The notes beneath the pieces were generated by a model. The model did no database searches, was not told where the DNA came from, and saw only the letters and a program-made list of their open reading frames with translations. Positions 43,149 through 52,093 of a DNA stretch of 64,000 nt are shown here, one piece after another. The DNA lies in contig NZ_LZTB01000122.1 of the NCBI RefSeq assembly GCF_001665685.1, forward strand, positions 1-64,000. Reading direction: 5' to 3'. Position 1 is the first letter of the stretch. The number at the start of each line of letters is the position of its first letter. This DNA comes from Mycobacterium sp. 852013-50091_SCH5140682. Its GTDB lineage: Bacteria > Actinomycetota > Actinomycetes > Mycobacteriales > Mycobacteriaceae. Made by a program: the position numbers and the translations under genes.

Positions 43149-44308
43149 GCGCCGGCGTGCGCACCGAGGCCCGCACCGAAATAGAGGCGGACCCGTATGA
43201 CCTACGCTTCGGCCGGCGCAGTCGTGTTCTCGAGCAGATGGATGCCCACGACCTCGACATCCTGGTGCTCGGCAGGCAGGCCAACGTGCGGTACGTGACG
43301 GGGGCCCCGCAACTGTGGGTCGCGGGCACCCGGCCGTTCGGCCCGATCTGCACCTTCGTGCGAGCCGCCGCTGCGATCCACCTCAACAGCACCTGGGATG
43401 AGGGCATGCCCGAGGAGATCGACCACGATCACCTCTATGGTCTGGCTTGGAACCCCATGACGCTCATCGGGGTACTGCAAGGCATCGCCGGGGCCGACGC
43501 CGCCAAGCGGGTCGGAACCGATGCGCTGACACCGAATTTCGCCAAGCTGCTACCGATGGCGTTCCCCAACGCCGAACTGGTCGACGGCGAGCCTGCCATG
43601 CGGGCCGCGCGACGGATCAAGACGGCCGCCGAGGTGACGGCGCTACGCGCGTCGGTACGCGTGGCCGAAGTCGGATTGGCTTCGGCTGTGGCCGAGCTTG
43701 TTCCGGGAACCACTGAACGAAACCTGGCCGGTGCGTTGATGGAAGCCGAGGCGGCAGGCGGCGTGAGCACCCCCGCTACCCAGGACTCGGCATGGATCAC
43801 CAGCAAGGACACCCCGTGGCGGCGGGCTGCCGGGGACGGCCTGCTGCGAGACGGCGATCTGGTGGTGGTCTCCGCCGGTGTGCTCGCCGACGGCTACGTC
43901 GGTGAGGTGGCCCGTACGCTGCCGGTCGGGGAGCTGTCGGAGCCGTCGGCCGTGCGCGCGCTCTACGCCCGCCGAGACGCGTTGTGGGACAAGCTCTTGA
44001 CTGCCTGTAAGCCGGGCAATCCGGCGAGTGCCCTGCTGGACGCCTATGCCGCGGCGGGTGAGCCGGTACCGCCGGCGCCGGTGGCACACGGTCTAGGTCT
44101 CGGCTTCGATCCGCCCGTGGTGTCACCGCACCTGCGTGCGACATCTGACGCGGAGATCCTGGCCGAGGGCATGGTGTTGGCGGTGACCGCACACGTGTGG
44201 CAGCAGGGGCTCGGTGCGGTGTTCAGCCGGGACGCGGTCCTGATCACCGCCGACGGCTCCGTGGTGCTCTCCACCAGCCCGCACTGGAATGAGGTCGGCA
44301 ATGGCTGA
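43145..44308 (+). CDS. M24-fold protein without a metal site
   Basis: A 387-aa protein aligned in layout with the previous M24 enzyme. The metal-binding Asp pair is lost (VVVSAGVLADGYVGEVARTL has Ser and Glu), the LEP glutamate region reads VTAHVW, and the last ligand is FSRDAV. Only the HGLGLGF histidine remains. It may be a metal-independent creatinase-type hydrolase, or a regulatory partner of 41916-43148. GTG 43145 overlaps the preceding stop by four bases. Confidence 0.82.
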   Translation: MSAGVRTEARTEIEADPYDLRFGRRSRVLEQMDAHDLDILVLGRQANVRYVTGAPQLWVAGTRPFGPICTFVRAAAAIHLNSTWDEGMPEEIDHDHLYGLAWNPMTLIGVLQGIAGADAAKRVGTDALTPNFAKLLPMAFPNAELVDGEPAMRAARRIKTAAEVTALRASVRVAEVGLASAVAELVPGTTERNLAGALMEAEAAGGVSTPATQDSAWITSKDTPWRRAAGDGLLRDGDLVVVSAGVLADGYVGEVARTLPVGELSEPSAVRALYARRDALWDKLLTACKPGNPASALLDAYAAAGEPVPPAPVAHGLGLGFDPPVVSPHLRATSDAEILAEGMVLAVTAHVWQQGLGAVFSRDAVLITADGSVVLSTSPHWNEVGNG

Positions 44309-45260
44309 GAGACCCAAACCCGAGGAGATCATCCTTTACGACAAGGATCCCAGGACCAAGATCGCCACCATCACGTTCAACCGGCCGGAATACCTCAACG
44401 CGCCGACGTCGATGGCGCGGCTGCGCTACGCCGACGTGCTGCGCGCTGCCAACACCGACAACGACGTCAAGGTCGTCATCATCCGCGGCGTCGGCGACAA
44501 CCTCGGCAGCGGCGCCGACCTACCGGAGTTCATGGAAGGCAATGACAATCCGGCGGCTCGGCTGGCGGAGTTGCGGCTGGAGGACGACGGCATCGGCGAG
44601 GTGACCTACCCACCGAAAGGCACCTTCCGCAACGGCGCCACCATCTCGGCCTGGTACGCCAACTCGCAGGCCGGCAACCGTGCGTTGCAGGACTTCAAGA
44701 AGATCAGCATCGTGGAGGCCAAGGGCTACTGCTACGGCTGGCACTTCTACCAGTGTGCGGATGCCGATCTGGTGATCTCCAGTGACGACGCGCTGTTCGG
44801 CCATCCGTCGTTCCGCTACCACGGCTGGGGCCCGCGCATGTGGACGTGGGTCCAGATGATGGGGCTGCGCAAGTTTCAGGAGATGGTGTTCACCGGCCGC
44901 CCGTTCACCGCCGCCGAGATGTACGACTGCAACTTCCTCAACAAGGTGGTATCGCGGGACCAATTGGAGGCCGAAACCGAGAAGTACGCCCGCGCGTGTG
45001 CACGAAACCGGCCCGTGGACACCGTCTTTCAGCAGAAGATGTTCTTCGAGATCTTCAAACAGCAACAGGGCGAGTATATGGGTAGCCTGCTCAGCGCGTT
45101 CTTCGAGTCGATGGGCAACGGGGTGTCCAACGACAGCGATGACGACCTCGACATGTTCGAGTCGATCGACTCGGGGTTGTCGGCGGCAGTCAACGACAAC
45201 GACAGCAAGTTCCCGCCCGACTTCCGGCTGTCGAAGAAGAACCGGGCCAAGCCCGAATAG
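44301..45260 (+). CDS. Crotonase-fold protein (enoyl-CoA hydratase/isomerase family)
   Basis: A 319-aa protein, longer than the usual 260 aa, with TFNRPEYLNAP, GVGDNLGSGADLPEF (oxyanion hole), EAKGYCYGWHFYQCADADLVISSDDALFGHPSFRYHGWG. The two usual hydratase glutamates are absent; the region is rich in His/Arg/Tyr instead. An extra acidic tail (SDDDLDMFESIDSG) follows. It probably carries out another crotonase reaction such as ring hydrolysis or decarboxylation. ATG 44301 overlaps the M24-fold stop by eight bases. Confidence 0.84.
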   Translation: MAERPKPEEIILYDKDPRTKIATITFNRPEYLNAPTSMARLRYADVLRAANTDNDVKVVIIRGVGDNLGSGADLPEFMEGNDNPAARLAELRLEDDGIGEVTYPPKGTFRNGATISAWYANSQAGNRALQDFKKISIVEAKGYCYGWHFYQCADADLVISSDDALFGHPSFRYHGWGPRMWTWVQMMGLRKFQEMVFTGRPFTAAEMYDCNFLNKVVSRDQLEAETEKYARACARNRPVDTVFQQKMFFEIFKQQQGEYMGSLLSAFFESMGNGVSNDSDDDLDMFESIDSGLSAAVNDNDSKFPPDFRLSKKNRAKPE

Positions 45261-45264
45261 GCCT

Positions 45265-47691
45265 ATGACCGCACCACTGTCCGGGTACACCGTCGTCGAC
45301 CTGTCCACCGGGATCGCCGGTGGGTACTGTACGAAAATCCTGGCCGACGGCGGGGCCGACGTCATCAAAGTCGAAGCGCCTGCGGGCGATCCGCTGCGCC
45401 GCTGGTCGGCATCGGCTGCGGTAATCCCGTCGAACACCGACGGCGCGTTGTTCGGATTCCTCGCCGGCGGCAAACGCAGCGTGGTGGTCGATCCAGAACA
45501 GCACGCCGATCTTGACCTGCTGGACCGATTGGTCGCGACCGCCGATGCCGTCGTGTGGTCCCCGAAATCGCCGGTGGCGCAACGGGTCGCACCCGATGAG
45601 CTGCACCGCCGGTACCCGCACTTGATCGTCACCACCATCACCGCGTTCGGGCTGGACGGGCCCTGGTGCGACCGGGCCGCCACCGAATTCACCCTGCAGG
45701 CCTGGTCCGGCGGAGCCATCGGAATCGGCCGCGGCTCGCAGGATCGCCCGCCGGTGACCATCGGCGGGCAGGTGGGGGACTGGGTCACCGGCGCCTACGC
45801 CGCGGCGATGACGCTGGCGCTGCGGGCGCGGGCGCTGCGCGACGGGCACGGTGAGCTCATCGATCTCTCCATGCTCGAAGTCCAGATCCTCGGCCTGACC
45901 TACTATCCCGTGACCTACTTCCAGATGCTCGGCCACCCGTGGCGCACCGAACGGCGCCCTACCGTACCGGGTGTGGCCCAGGCCGCCGACGGGCTCGTCG
46001 CACTCGGCTGCGGCACCGCGCAGCAGTGGTGGGATCTGTGCGCCATGTCGGGTCATGACGAATGGATCGACGAGACCACCGAGCTGACCATCACCGAGCA
46101 GGCCAACCTGCATGCCGACGAGCTATACCGCTGGATCCGTGAGCAGCGGGCAGATGACCTCCGCGAGCTCGCGGCGGCCTTTCGGATTCCTACGTCCCCG
46201 GTCGGCAATGGCGAGAACGTCGTCGCCATGGACCACTTCGTCGCCCGCAGCTCGTTCACCACCAACCCGCGCGACGGGTTCACCCAGCCCACACCGCCGT
46301 ACCGGCTCACCGATTGTCCGTTGCGGCCACCCGCGCCGGCACCGCGGCTCGGCGAGCACACCGAGGCCTACCGTGCTGGCATGTTGACGGCACGCCCGGC
46401 GCCTGCCGGGGAGCCGGCCAGCAACCGGTTGCCGCTCGCGGGGTTGCGCGTGCTCGACATGACGACCTTCTGGGCTGGACCGTCGTGCACGCATGCGCTC
46501 GGCATGCTCGGCGCCGAGGTGATCCATCTGGAATCCACTGCGCGTCCGGATGGGACCCGGCTCATCGCCGGAATCCCCGCAACCGTCGAGCAATGGTGGG
46601 AACGCTCACCGATCTTCAGCGCACTCAACACGAACAAGAAGTCCCTGACGCTGGATTTCCAGACCGAACAGGGCCGGAACCTGTTGCGCCGTCTCATCGC
46701 AACCTGCGACGTGGTCGTGGAGAACTTCACCCCACGCGTGATCGACCAGATCGGACTGGATTTCGAGTCGATGCGAGCGGTGCGCGACGACATCATCATG
46801 GTCCGCATGCCGGGCTTCGGCTTGGACGGGCCGTGGCGGGACAACCCCGCGTTCGCCTACATCATCGAAGATGCCGCCGGATTGAGCTGGCTCACCGGGT
46901 TTCCCGACCGTACGCCCTACGAGCCGTATTCGGTGGGTGATCCCAACGCGGGTGTGCATGCGCTCAACGCGGTGCTGCTGGCGCTGGAACATCGACGCCA
47001 AACAGGGCGGGGCGTTTTGGTGGAGGCCGCGATGGCCGACGCTGCGCTGAACATCGCTGCCGAGCAGGTCATCGAGTACTCGGCGTACGGAGCGCTGTTG
47101 CAGCGCGACGGCAATCGCGGCCCGACGGCCGCACCGCAGAACCTGTACCGGACCGCTGAGGTCGATGAATTCGGCCGTGACGACAGCTGGGTGGCTCTGG
47201 CGGTGCAGACCGATGCGCAGTGGGAGGCGTTGCGTGACGCGCTGGGCCGGCCTGATTGGGCGATGGCCGCCGAGCTGAGCACTGCCGCGGGGCGCCGTGG
47301 GGCCCACGACCTCATCGATGAGCGCCTTGGCGCCTGGTGTGCGCCCCGCACCGGAGACGAGGTCGTCGAAACCCTCTGGGCTGCCGGAGTTCCGGTGGCC
47401 AAGGTGATGCAGCCGCACCGGCAGACCGAACTGCCGCAGCTGCAGCACCGGAGGTTTTTCGAGCAGGTCGCACACCCTGTGAACGACCCGGCGCCGCACA
47501 GCACGCTTCCCGTCAACCTGACCGACGGCCCGTCGGTCTTCCACCGTGAGCCTGCCCCGATGCTCGGTGAGCACAACCACGAAATCCTGACGGCACTGGG
47601 GTTGACCGACGCCGAGATCGCCGAGCTGGCCGCAGACGGAGTCATCGGTACCGTGCCCGGGGTCGGCGGGCGACGAAAAGCGGTGCGTTAA
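45265..47691 (+). CDS. Double-domain family III CoA-transferase (CaiB/BaiF x2)
   Basis: An 808-aa protein made of two full CaiB-like halves. Half one runs from GYTVVDLSTGIAGGYCTKILADGGADVIKVEAP to about residue 370, with Asp in IGGQVGDWVTGAY. Half two starts near residue 392 (LAGLRVLDMTTFWAGPSCTHALGMLGAEVIHLES) and has Asp in SVGDPNAGVHAL. CaiB enzymes work as interlocked dimers, so this is probably a one-chain pseudo-heterodimer. Most family members are single, about 400 aa. It ends the operon and meets the mycofactocin SDR gene convergently. Confidence 0.9.
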   Translation: MTAPLSGYTVVDLSTGIAGGYCTKILADGGADVIKVEAPAGDPLRRWSASAAVIPSNTDGALFGFLAGGKRSVVVDPEQHADLDLLDRLVATADAVVWSPKSPVAQRVAPDELHRRYPHLIVTTITAFGLDGPWCDRAATEFTLQAWSGGAIGIGRGSQDRPPVTIGGQVGDWVTGAYAAAMTLALRARALRDGHGELIDLSMLEVQILGLTYYPVTYFQMLGHPWRTERRPTVPGVAQAADGLVALGCGTAQQWWDLCAMSGHDEWIDETTELTITEQANLHADELYRWIREQRADDLRELAAAFRIPTSPVGNGENVVAMDHFVARSSFTTNPRDGFTQPTPPYRLTDCPLRPPAPAPRLGEHTEAYRAGMLTARPAPAGEPASNRLPLAGLRVLDMTTFWAGPSCTHALGMLGAEVIHLESTARPDGTRLIAGIPATVEQWWERSPIFSALNTNKKSLTLDFQTEQGRNLLRRLIATCDVVVENFTPRVIDQIGLDFESMRAVRDDIIMVRMPGFGLDGPWRDNPAFAYIIEDAAGLSWLTGFPDRTPYEPYSVGDPNAGVHALNAVLLALEHRRQTGRGVLVEAAMADAALNIAAEQVIEYSAYGALLQRDGNRGPTAAPQNLYRTAEVDEFGRDDSWVALAVQTDAQWEALRDALGRPDWAMAAELSTAAGRRGAHDLIDERLGAWCAPRTGDEVVETLWAAGVPVAKVMQPHRQTELPQLQHRRFFEQVAHPVNDPAPHSTLPVNLTDGPSVFHREPAPMLGEHNHEILTALGLTDAEIAELAADGVIGTVPGVGGRRKAVR

Positions 47692-47758
47692 CCCGCCGAG
47701 CAGACGTGAAAGTCCGCGACACACCGGGTTTCGCGAACCTTGACGTCTGCTCGGCGGG
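47692..47758. terminator. 16-bp perfect inverted repeat between convergent genes
   Basis: CCCGCCGAGCAGACGT (47692-47707) and ACGTCTGCTCGGCGGG (47743-47758) are exact reverse complements around a 35-base loop. It lies between the stops of the double CoA-transferase and the SDR, so it is a likely bidirectional terminator. Related sequence is found at 52094. Confidence 0.75.
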
Positions 47759-47768
47759 AAAAGGTGGG

Positions 47769-48614
47769 CTACTTCAGGCAGCTACCCGCGTCGACGGGCA
47801 GGGTCACGCCGGTGATGTAGCGCGCCTCGTCGGAGGCCAGGAACAGCACGGCGTTGCTGATGTCGACGGGCTCGACCCACGGGATCGGCAGGGTGTGGAA
47901 CAGCTGGCAGATCGGCGCCATGTCGTCGGGGCCCGGGTTTTCGAGGTCCGGCCGGAACATCTTGAAGGTGCCCTCGTTGTGCAGCATGGGTGTCGCGACA
48001 TGGGTCGGGTGCACGGTGTTGACCCGAATGTTGTGCTGGCCCAACTCGACTGCGAATCCGCGCATGAGTCCGACGACACCGTGCTTGGCGGCCACGTAAT
48101 TGCCACACTGCGGGTAGGCCTTGAGTCCGCCGACCGAGCTGGTCAGGATGATCGAGCCGCCGCGTCCACCGGAGATGAGATGGGGGACACCGGCTTTCAC
48201 GGTCTTCCAGACCCCCGAGAGATTGATGTCGATCATCTCGTCCCAGTCCAATTCGCTGGTCTGGTCCAGCGTGTCGCCACCGTTGCCGATGCCGGCGTTG
48301 GCCACGATGATGTCGAGCCGGCCGAGCTGCTCGACACCGCTGTCGACGGCGGCTTTCACCGCGGCGGCATCCCGGATGTCTACCTCGGCGGTGACGATGC
48401 GCCGGTTGAGACCTTTGACCAGATTGGCGGTTTCGGCCAGATCATCGGGGGTCGAGGCCGGGATGGCGGTTTCCACGCCGGGGCGGATGGGCCCGCAGAT
48501 ATCGATCGCGATGATGTCGGCGCCCTCCTGGGCCAACCGCACCGCGTGGCTGCGGCCCTGACCGCGAGCCGCGCCAGTGACAAAAGCGACCTTGCCTTCC
48601 ACCCGTCCCGTCAT
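47769..48614 (-). CDS. Mycofactocin-coupled SDR family oxidoreductase (carveol dehydrogenase-like)
   Basis: A 281-aa SDR opening MTGRVEGKVAFVTGAARGQGRSHAVRLAQEGADIIAIDICG, the signature of the mycofactocin-dependent SDR group (TIGR03971) that includes carveol dehydrogenase. Catalytic residues are in SIILTSSVGGLKAYPQCGNYVAAKHG. Such enzymes hold NAD tightly and pass electrons to mycofactocin, so alcohol oxidation here is expected to be tied to that mycobacterial redox carrier. ATG 48614 is chosen because the conserved start follows. It lies downstream of the TetR gene on the same strand, with a 313-base gap. Confidence 0.92.
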   Translation of the reverse strand: MTGRVEGKVAFVTGAARGQGRSHAVRLAQEGADIIAIDICGPIRPGVETAIPASTPDDLAETANLVKGLNRRIVTAEVDIRDAAAVKAAVDSGVEQLGRLDIIVANAGIGNGGDTLDQTSELDWDEMIDINLSGVWKTVKAGVPHLISGGRGGSIILTSSVGGLKAYPQCGNYVAAKHGVVGLMRGFAVELGQHNIRVNTVHPTHVATPMLHNEGTFKMFRPDLENPGPDDMAPICQLFHTLPIPWVEPVDISNAVLFLASDEARYITGVTLPVDAGSCLK

Positions 48615-48927
48615 TGCGTACCCCAGTTCTGATCGTGGTGAATTGTGCGTCTTCGGCGATTTTCTGTGCACCTGCTCAGCACTCTGTCACCGCGCACGGC
48701 ACGATGTCAACGACGGACTCTTATCCGACAATTTATACTCTTCGCCTAGAAGAAGATGGTTCTCAATACGGTGAGAAGATGCACTTCAGTGGCCTGCAGG
48801 TCAGGGAATCGTCCCTGGAGGGCTCGGAGAGTCCACGCGCATCGATATGGCCGGCGCTATGGATTGGACGACATGCGTCGTCACTCTCAATGGGTAATGC
48901 GCACCCGTGGCGAGAACGTAGTTCTCG
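48615..48927. promoter_or_regulatory. 313-base intergenic region with two operator-like sites
   Basis: No credible gene was found here. AAGAAGATGGTTCTC (48750-48764) is an imperfect relative of the island palindrome. GAGAACGTAGTTCTC (48912-48926), flanked by C and G, is a perfect palindrome of the same 6+3+6 form but with C/G in place of T/A; it lies two bases beyond the TetR stop. A short stem GTCAGGGA…TCCCTGG is near 48805. The region presumably drives the leftward SDR gene. Confidence 0.5.
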
Positions 48928-49647
48928 TCACTCGGCGGCGAAACCGTGGGCGCAGAAATCCCAGACCTCGTCGGCGGTGATCGGGTGGGGTGCGGCCTCG
49001 TCGGCGCCTCCACTCGACTGTGCGACGAACATCACCGTCTGCATGGTCATTGCGGCCATCCGGCGGGGATTGATGCCCTTGCGCAACAACCCGGCCTCCG
49101 ATGCCTCGTCCATGAGCTCGGTGAGCAGTGCCAACAGCGGCGCGTGGGCAACCTTCACTTCGGAGGGGTGCGATACCAGCAGGCGCGGCGCGAAATCTGT
49201 GAACAACGGCCGCTTGGCGGCCGGGTCGGGCCGGGACGATTCGAACAGCAGTTGGATGGCGACCTTGAGCCGTTCAAGGGGATCGGTGTGACCGGCCGTG
49301 GCGGCGCGGATCTGGTCGGCGGAGCGGCTCAGCGCATCCTCGAACAGGGCCAGCAGCAGCTCGTGCTTGCCGTCAAACTGCAGGTAGAAGCTCCGCAACG
49401 ACTGCCGCGAGCGGTCGACGACCTCTTGCACCGTGAAGTCGGTGCTGCCTTTTTCGATGATGATCGCCTGCGCGGCATCCAGGAAGCGCTGTACGCGCTG
49501 TGCTGCTCGCAGCTTGGCGGTTTTGATCGACCGCTCGACCGCCCGTTGCTTCCAGGCGGGTTCATCGCCGGCGGTGGTCACCGGCGGCTGAGATGGGTGT
49601 CGAGTCGGGAGAACATGAACTGACTGTACCGGAGAACGCCTTGCCAT
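48928..49647 (-). CDS. TetR family regulator, best candidate for the island regulator
   Basis: A 239-aa TetR protein. An unusually long N-terminal extension of about 50 residues (basic, KQRAVERSIKTAKLRAAQRV) precedes the helix-turn-helix ARLDAAQ-type helix and FTVQEVVDRSRQSLRSFYLQFDGKHELLLALFEDAL. The ligand domain ends PITADEVWDFCAHGF. ATG 49647 is preferred over TTG 49674. Its promoter faces the crotonase gene and carries a perfect island palindrome at 49704, consistent with autoregulation. Related TetR proteins sense acyl-CoA or lipid ligands. Confidence 0.85.
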   Translation of the reverse strand: MARRSPVQSVHVLPTRHPSQPPVTTAGDEPAWKQRAVERSIKTAKLRAAQRVQRFLDAAQAIIIEKGSTDFTVQEVVDRSRQSLRSFYLQFDGKHELLLALFEDALSRSADQIRAATAGHTDPLERLKVAIQLLFESSRPDPAAKRPLFTDFAPRLLVSHPSEVKVAHAPLLALLTELMDEASEAGLLRKGINPRRMAAMTMQTVMFVAQSSGGADEAAPHPITADEVWDFCAHGFAAE

Positions 49648-49702
49648 TGTGGTGCCAGACCCCCTCGCGGCCAACGTGTCGGAGATTGTAACTTTCTTGC
49701 AG

Positions 49703-49719
49703 TGAGAATAGTATTCTCA
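49703..49719. promoter_or_regulatory. Island palindrome TGAGAAT-AGT-ATTCTCA
   Basis: A perfect 7+3+7 palindrome between the TetR gene and the crotonase gene. TAGTAT within it fits the TANNNT -10 form. The distance to the TetR start is 55 bases and to the crotonase GTG 89 bases. Confidence 0.78.
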
Positions 49720-49808
49720 TCAGTGGAATTATAGAAGTGCTTCGGGAAGAAGGATGCCGCGGTTCATCCGTCCCCGCCGTTCTTTGGCCGCAATCGTCGA
49801 GGAGTGCC

Positions 49809-50591
49809 GTGTACATCGATTACGACGTCGCCGATTCCATCGGCACCATAACCCTCAACCGGCCCGAGGCCGCCAACGCGCAGAATCCCGAATTGCTCGA
49901 CGAACTCGACGCCGCGTGGACCAAGGCCGCCGAGGATCCCGAGGTCAAGGTGATCGTGTTGCGGGCCAACGGCAAACACTTCTCGGCGGGGCACGATCTG
50001 CGCGGCGGCGGCCCGGTGCCGGACAAGATCACCCTGGAATTCATCATCGAACATGAATCGCGCCGCTACCTGGAATACACACTGCGGTGGCGCAATGTGC
50101 CCAAACCGTCGATCGCCGCGGTGCAGGGCCGGTGCATATCCGGCGGGCTGCTGCTGTGCTGGCCGTGTGACCTGATCCTGGCCTCCGAGGATGCGTTGTT
50201 CTCCGATCCTGTGGTGTTGATGGGCATCGGAGGTGTCGAATACCACGGGCACACTTGGGAACTCGGTGCCCGCAAGGCCAAGGAAATCCTGTTCACCGGC
50301 CGGGCGGTGACCGCTGAGGAAGCCGAACGCACCGGCATGGTGAACCGCGTTGTGCCACGCGACGAACTCGACGCCCAGACCCGCGAACTGGCCGCCCAGA
50401 TCGCCGCGATGCCGTCGTTCGCGCTGCGGCAGGCCAAGCGGGCGGTCAACCAGACGCTCGACGTCCAGGGCTTCTACGCCGCGATCCAATCCGTGTTCGA
50501 CGTGCACCAGACCGGTCACGGCAACGCACTGAGCGTCGGCGGATGGCCGGTTCTGGTGAACCTCGACGACATGAAGGCGAACATCAAGTAG
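49809..50591 (+). CDS. Enoyl-CoA hydratase/isomerase family protein
   Basis: A 260-aa crotonase: TITLNRPEAANAQNPELLDELD, oxyanion-hole GKHFSAGHDLRGGG, AVQGRCISGGLLLCWPCDLILASEDALFSDPVVLMGIGGVEYHGHTWELG. The first hydratase Glu position is not acidic, while GVEYHG supplies a later Glu/His. The sequence resembles the 44301 protein in this segment. GTG 49809 follows GAGGAG; an in-frame ATG at 49737 would give an unusual N terminus. It is the first gene divergent from the TetR candidate. Confidence 0.88.
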   Translation: MYIDYDVADSIGTITLNRPEAANAQNPELLDELDAAWTKAAEDPEVKVIVLRANGKHFSAGHDLRGGGPVPDKITLEFIIEHESRRYLEYTLRWRNVPKPSIAAVQGRCISGGLLLCWPCDLILASEDALFSDPVVLMGIGGVEYHGHTWELGARKAKEILFTGRAVTAEEAERTGMVNRVVPRDELDAQTRELAAQIAAMPSFALRQAKRAVNQTLDVQGFYAAIQSVFDVHQTGHGNALSVGGWPVLVNLDDMKANIK

Positions 50592-50600
50592 CTCCGCGAT

Positions 50601-52076
50601 ATGGGCGCGATCCGGCTCAGTGTGCGGTACGCGACTGGGCTGACCTACGCACAGATCACTGCGGCCGCGGCCGTCACGCTCGTGGTGCTGGCGCTCAGCC
50701 GCAACACCGTCGGCGATGCGCGTCAGCTGCTGACCCAGGCCAATCTGGTCGCGTTCGTCGCGCTGATGGTCGGTGCCGGGGTGGTCGACACGGTCGTCGG
50801 CTACTTCAACGTGTATCCCACCTTCGCCTGGTTCGCGTCAGGGACGCCGCCGACGCCGGCGCAACAGCGGGCAGCGATGCGGATAGGTCCGCGCCAAGCG
50901 GTCATTCAGTTCGGTACCTGGGCCGTGAGCGCCGCGGTCTACACCGTGGTGAATCTCGGGGCCGGTGGCGGGGTGGCGTATGTGATGGGTGGGGCCATCC
51001 TGTTCGGTGGCGTGGCGGCGGCCTGCATGGGATTCCTGATGACGCAACGCATGTTGCGACCGATCGTCGCGGCCTCACTCACCGGAGCATCGGCGACGAG
51101 CGCGACGATGCCTGGCATACAGGGCCGGCTGCTGACCATCTGGACGCTGTTCAGCGGCCTGCCGACCGTCGGGATCGCGTTGATCGTGCTGGCCCGTTCC
51201 AACGGCTGGTTCGTGCAGAAGACCGCGCCGGTGGAGGCCGCTGTGCTGGTGCTCGCCGGAATCTCGTTGGTTTTCGGGCTGCGGTCGATGGTATTGGTGG
51301 CCCGCTCGATCGCCGATCCGGTGCACGACGTGGTGCTCGCGATGAAAGCGGTCGAGCGCGGGTGGTCGGGCGTCTCGGTCAAGGTGTACGAGCCTTCGGA
51401 GATCGGCAGGTTGCAGTACGGCTTCAACCGGATGGTCGCGGGGTTGGCCGAACGAAACCGGTTGCGGGAGTTGTTCGGTCGCTATGTCGGCGTCGACGTG
51501 GCACGGCACGCGCTGCAGCAGGGTGATGCAGTGGGTGGCGACGTCCGCGAGGCGGCCGTGCTCTATGTCGACCTGGTGGGCTCCACCGCGCTGGGCGCAT
51601 CCCGCCCGCCGCAGGAGGTGGCAGAGCTGCTCAACGGCTTCTTCAAGATCGTCGTCGACACGGTGGAACGACATCACGGGCTGATCAACAAGTTCGAGGG
51701 CGACGCGGTACTCGCAGTGTTCGGTGCGCCGCTGCCACTGGACAATCCGGCCACCTCGGCACTTGAGACCGCCCGGGCCCTGGTGCCCGGCCTGAATGCA
51801 CTGCCCGACATCGAATTCGGTGTCGGGGTGTCCTGCGGTTCGGTGTTCGCCGGCAACATCGGTGCCGAGAACCGGTACGAGTACACCGTGATCGGCGATG
51901 CCGTCAACGAGGCGGCACGGCTCGCCGACCACGCCAAGGACTGGGATTCCGCCGTGCTGTGCTCAGGCGCCGCATTGGCTCGCGCCGACGCCGGCGAAGG
52001 CAGGCGCTGGGCGGTACGAGGGTCGACAGTACTGCGTGGGCGTAGCACCGCCACCGTGTTCGCCGAGCCCCTCTAG
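50601..52076 (+). CDS. Membrane-bound class III adenylate/guanylate cyclase with HAMP
   Basis: A 491-aa protein with about six N-terminal transmembrane helices (residues 15-235), a HAMP linker (ARSIADPVHDVVLAMKAVERG…) and a C-terminal catalytic domain. Metal-binding Asp324 (LYVDLVGST) and Asp368 (FEGDAVLAVFG) are 44 residues apart, as in active enzymes, and YTVIGDAVNEAARL follows. It should make cyclic AMP in response to a membrane signal. ATG 50601 lies nine bases after the crotonase stop, so it may be expressed with the catabolic genes, an unusual pairing. Confidence 0.92.
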   Translation: MGAIRLSVRYATGLTYAQITAAAAVTLVVLALSRNTVGDARQLLTQANLVAFVALMVGAGVVDTVVGYFNVYPTFAWFASGTPPTPAQQRAAMRIGPRQAVIQFGTWAVSAAVYTVVNLGAGGGVAYVMGGAILFGGVAAACMGFLMTQRMLRPIVAASLTGASATSATMPGIQGRLLTIWTLFSGLPTVGIALIVLARSNGWFVQKTAPVEAAVLVLAGISLVFGLRSMVLVARSIADPVHDVVLAMKAVERGWSGVSVKVYEPSEIGRLQYGFNRMVAGLAERNRLRELFGRYVGVDVARHALQQGDAVGGDVREAAVLYVDLVGSTALGASRPPQEVAELLNGFFKIVVDTVERHHGLINKFEGDAVLAVFGAPLPLDNPATSALETARALVPGLNALPDIEFGVGVSCGSVFAGNIGAENRYEYTVIGDAVNEAARLADHAKDWDSAVLCSGAALARADAGEGRRWAVRGSTVLRGRSTATVFAEPL

Positions 52077-52093
52077 CGTGAGTTTCCTTGCGC

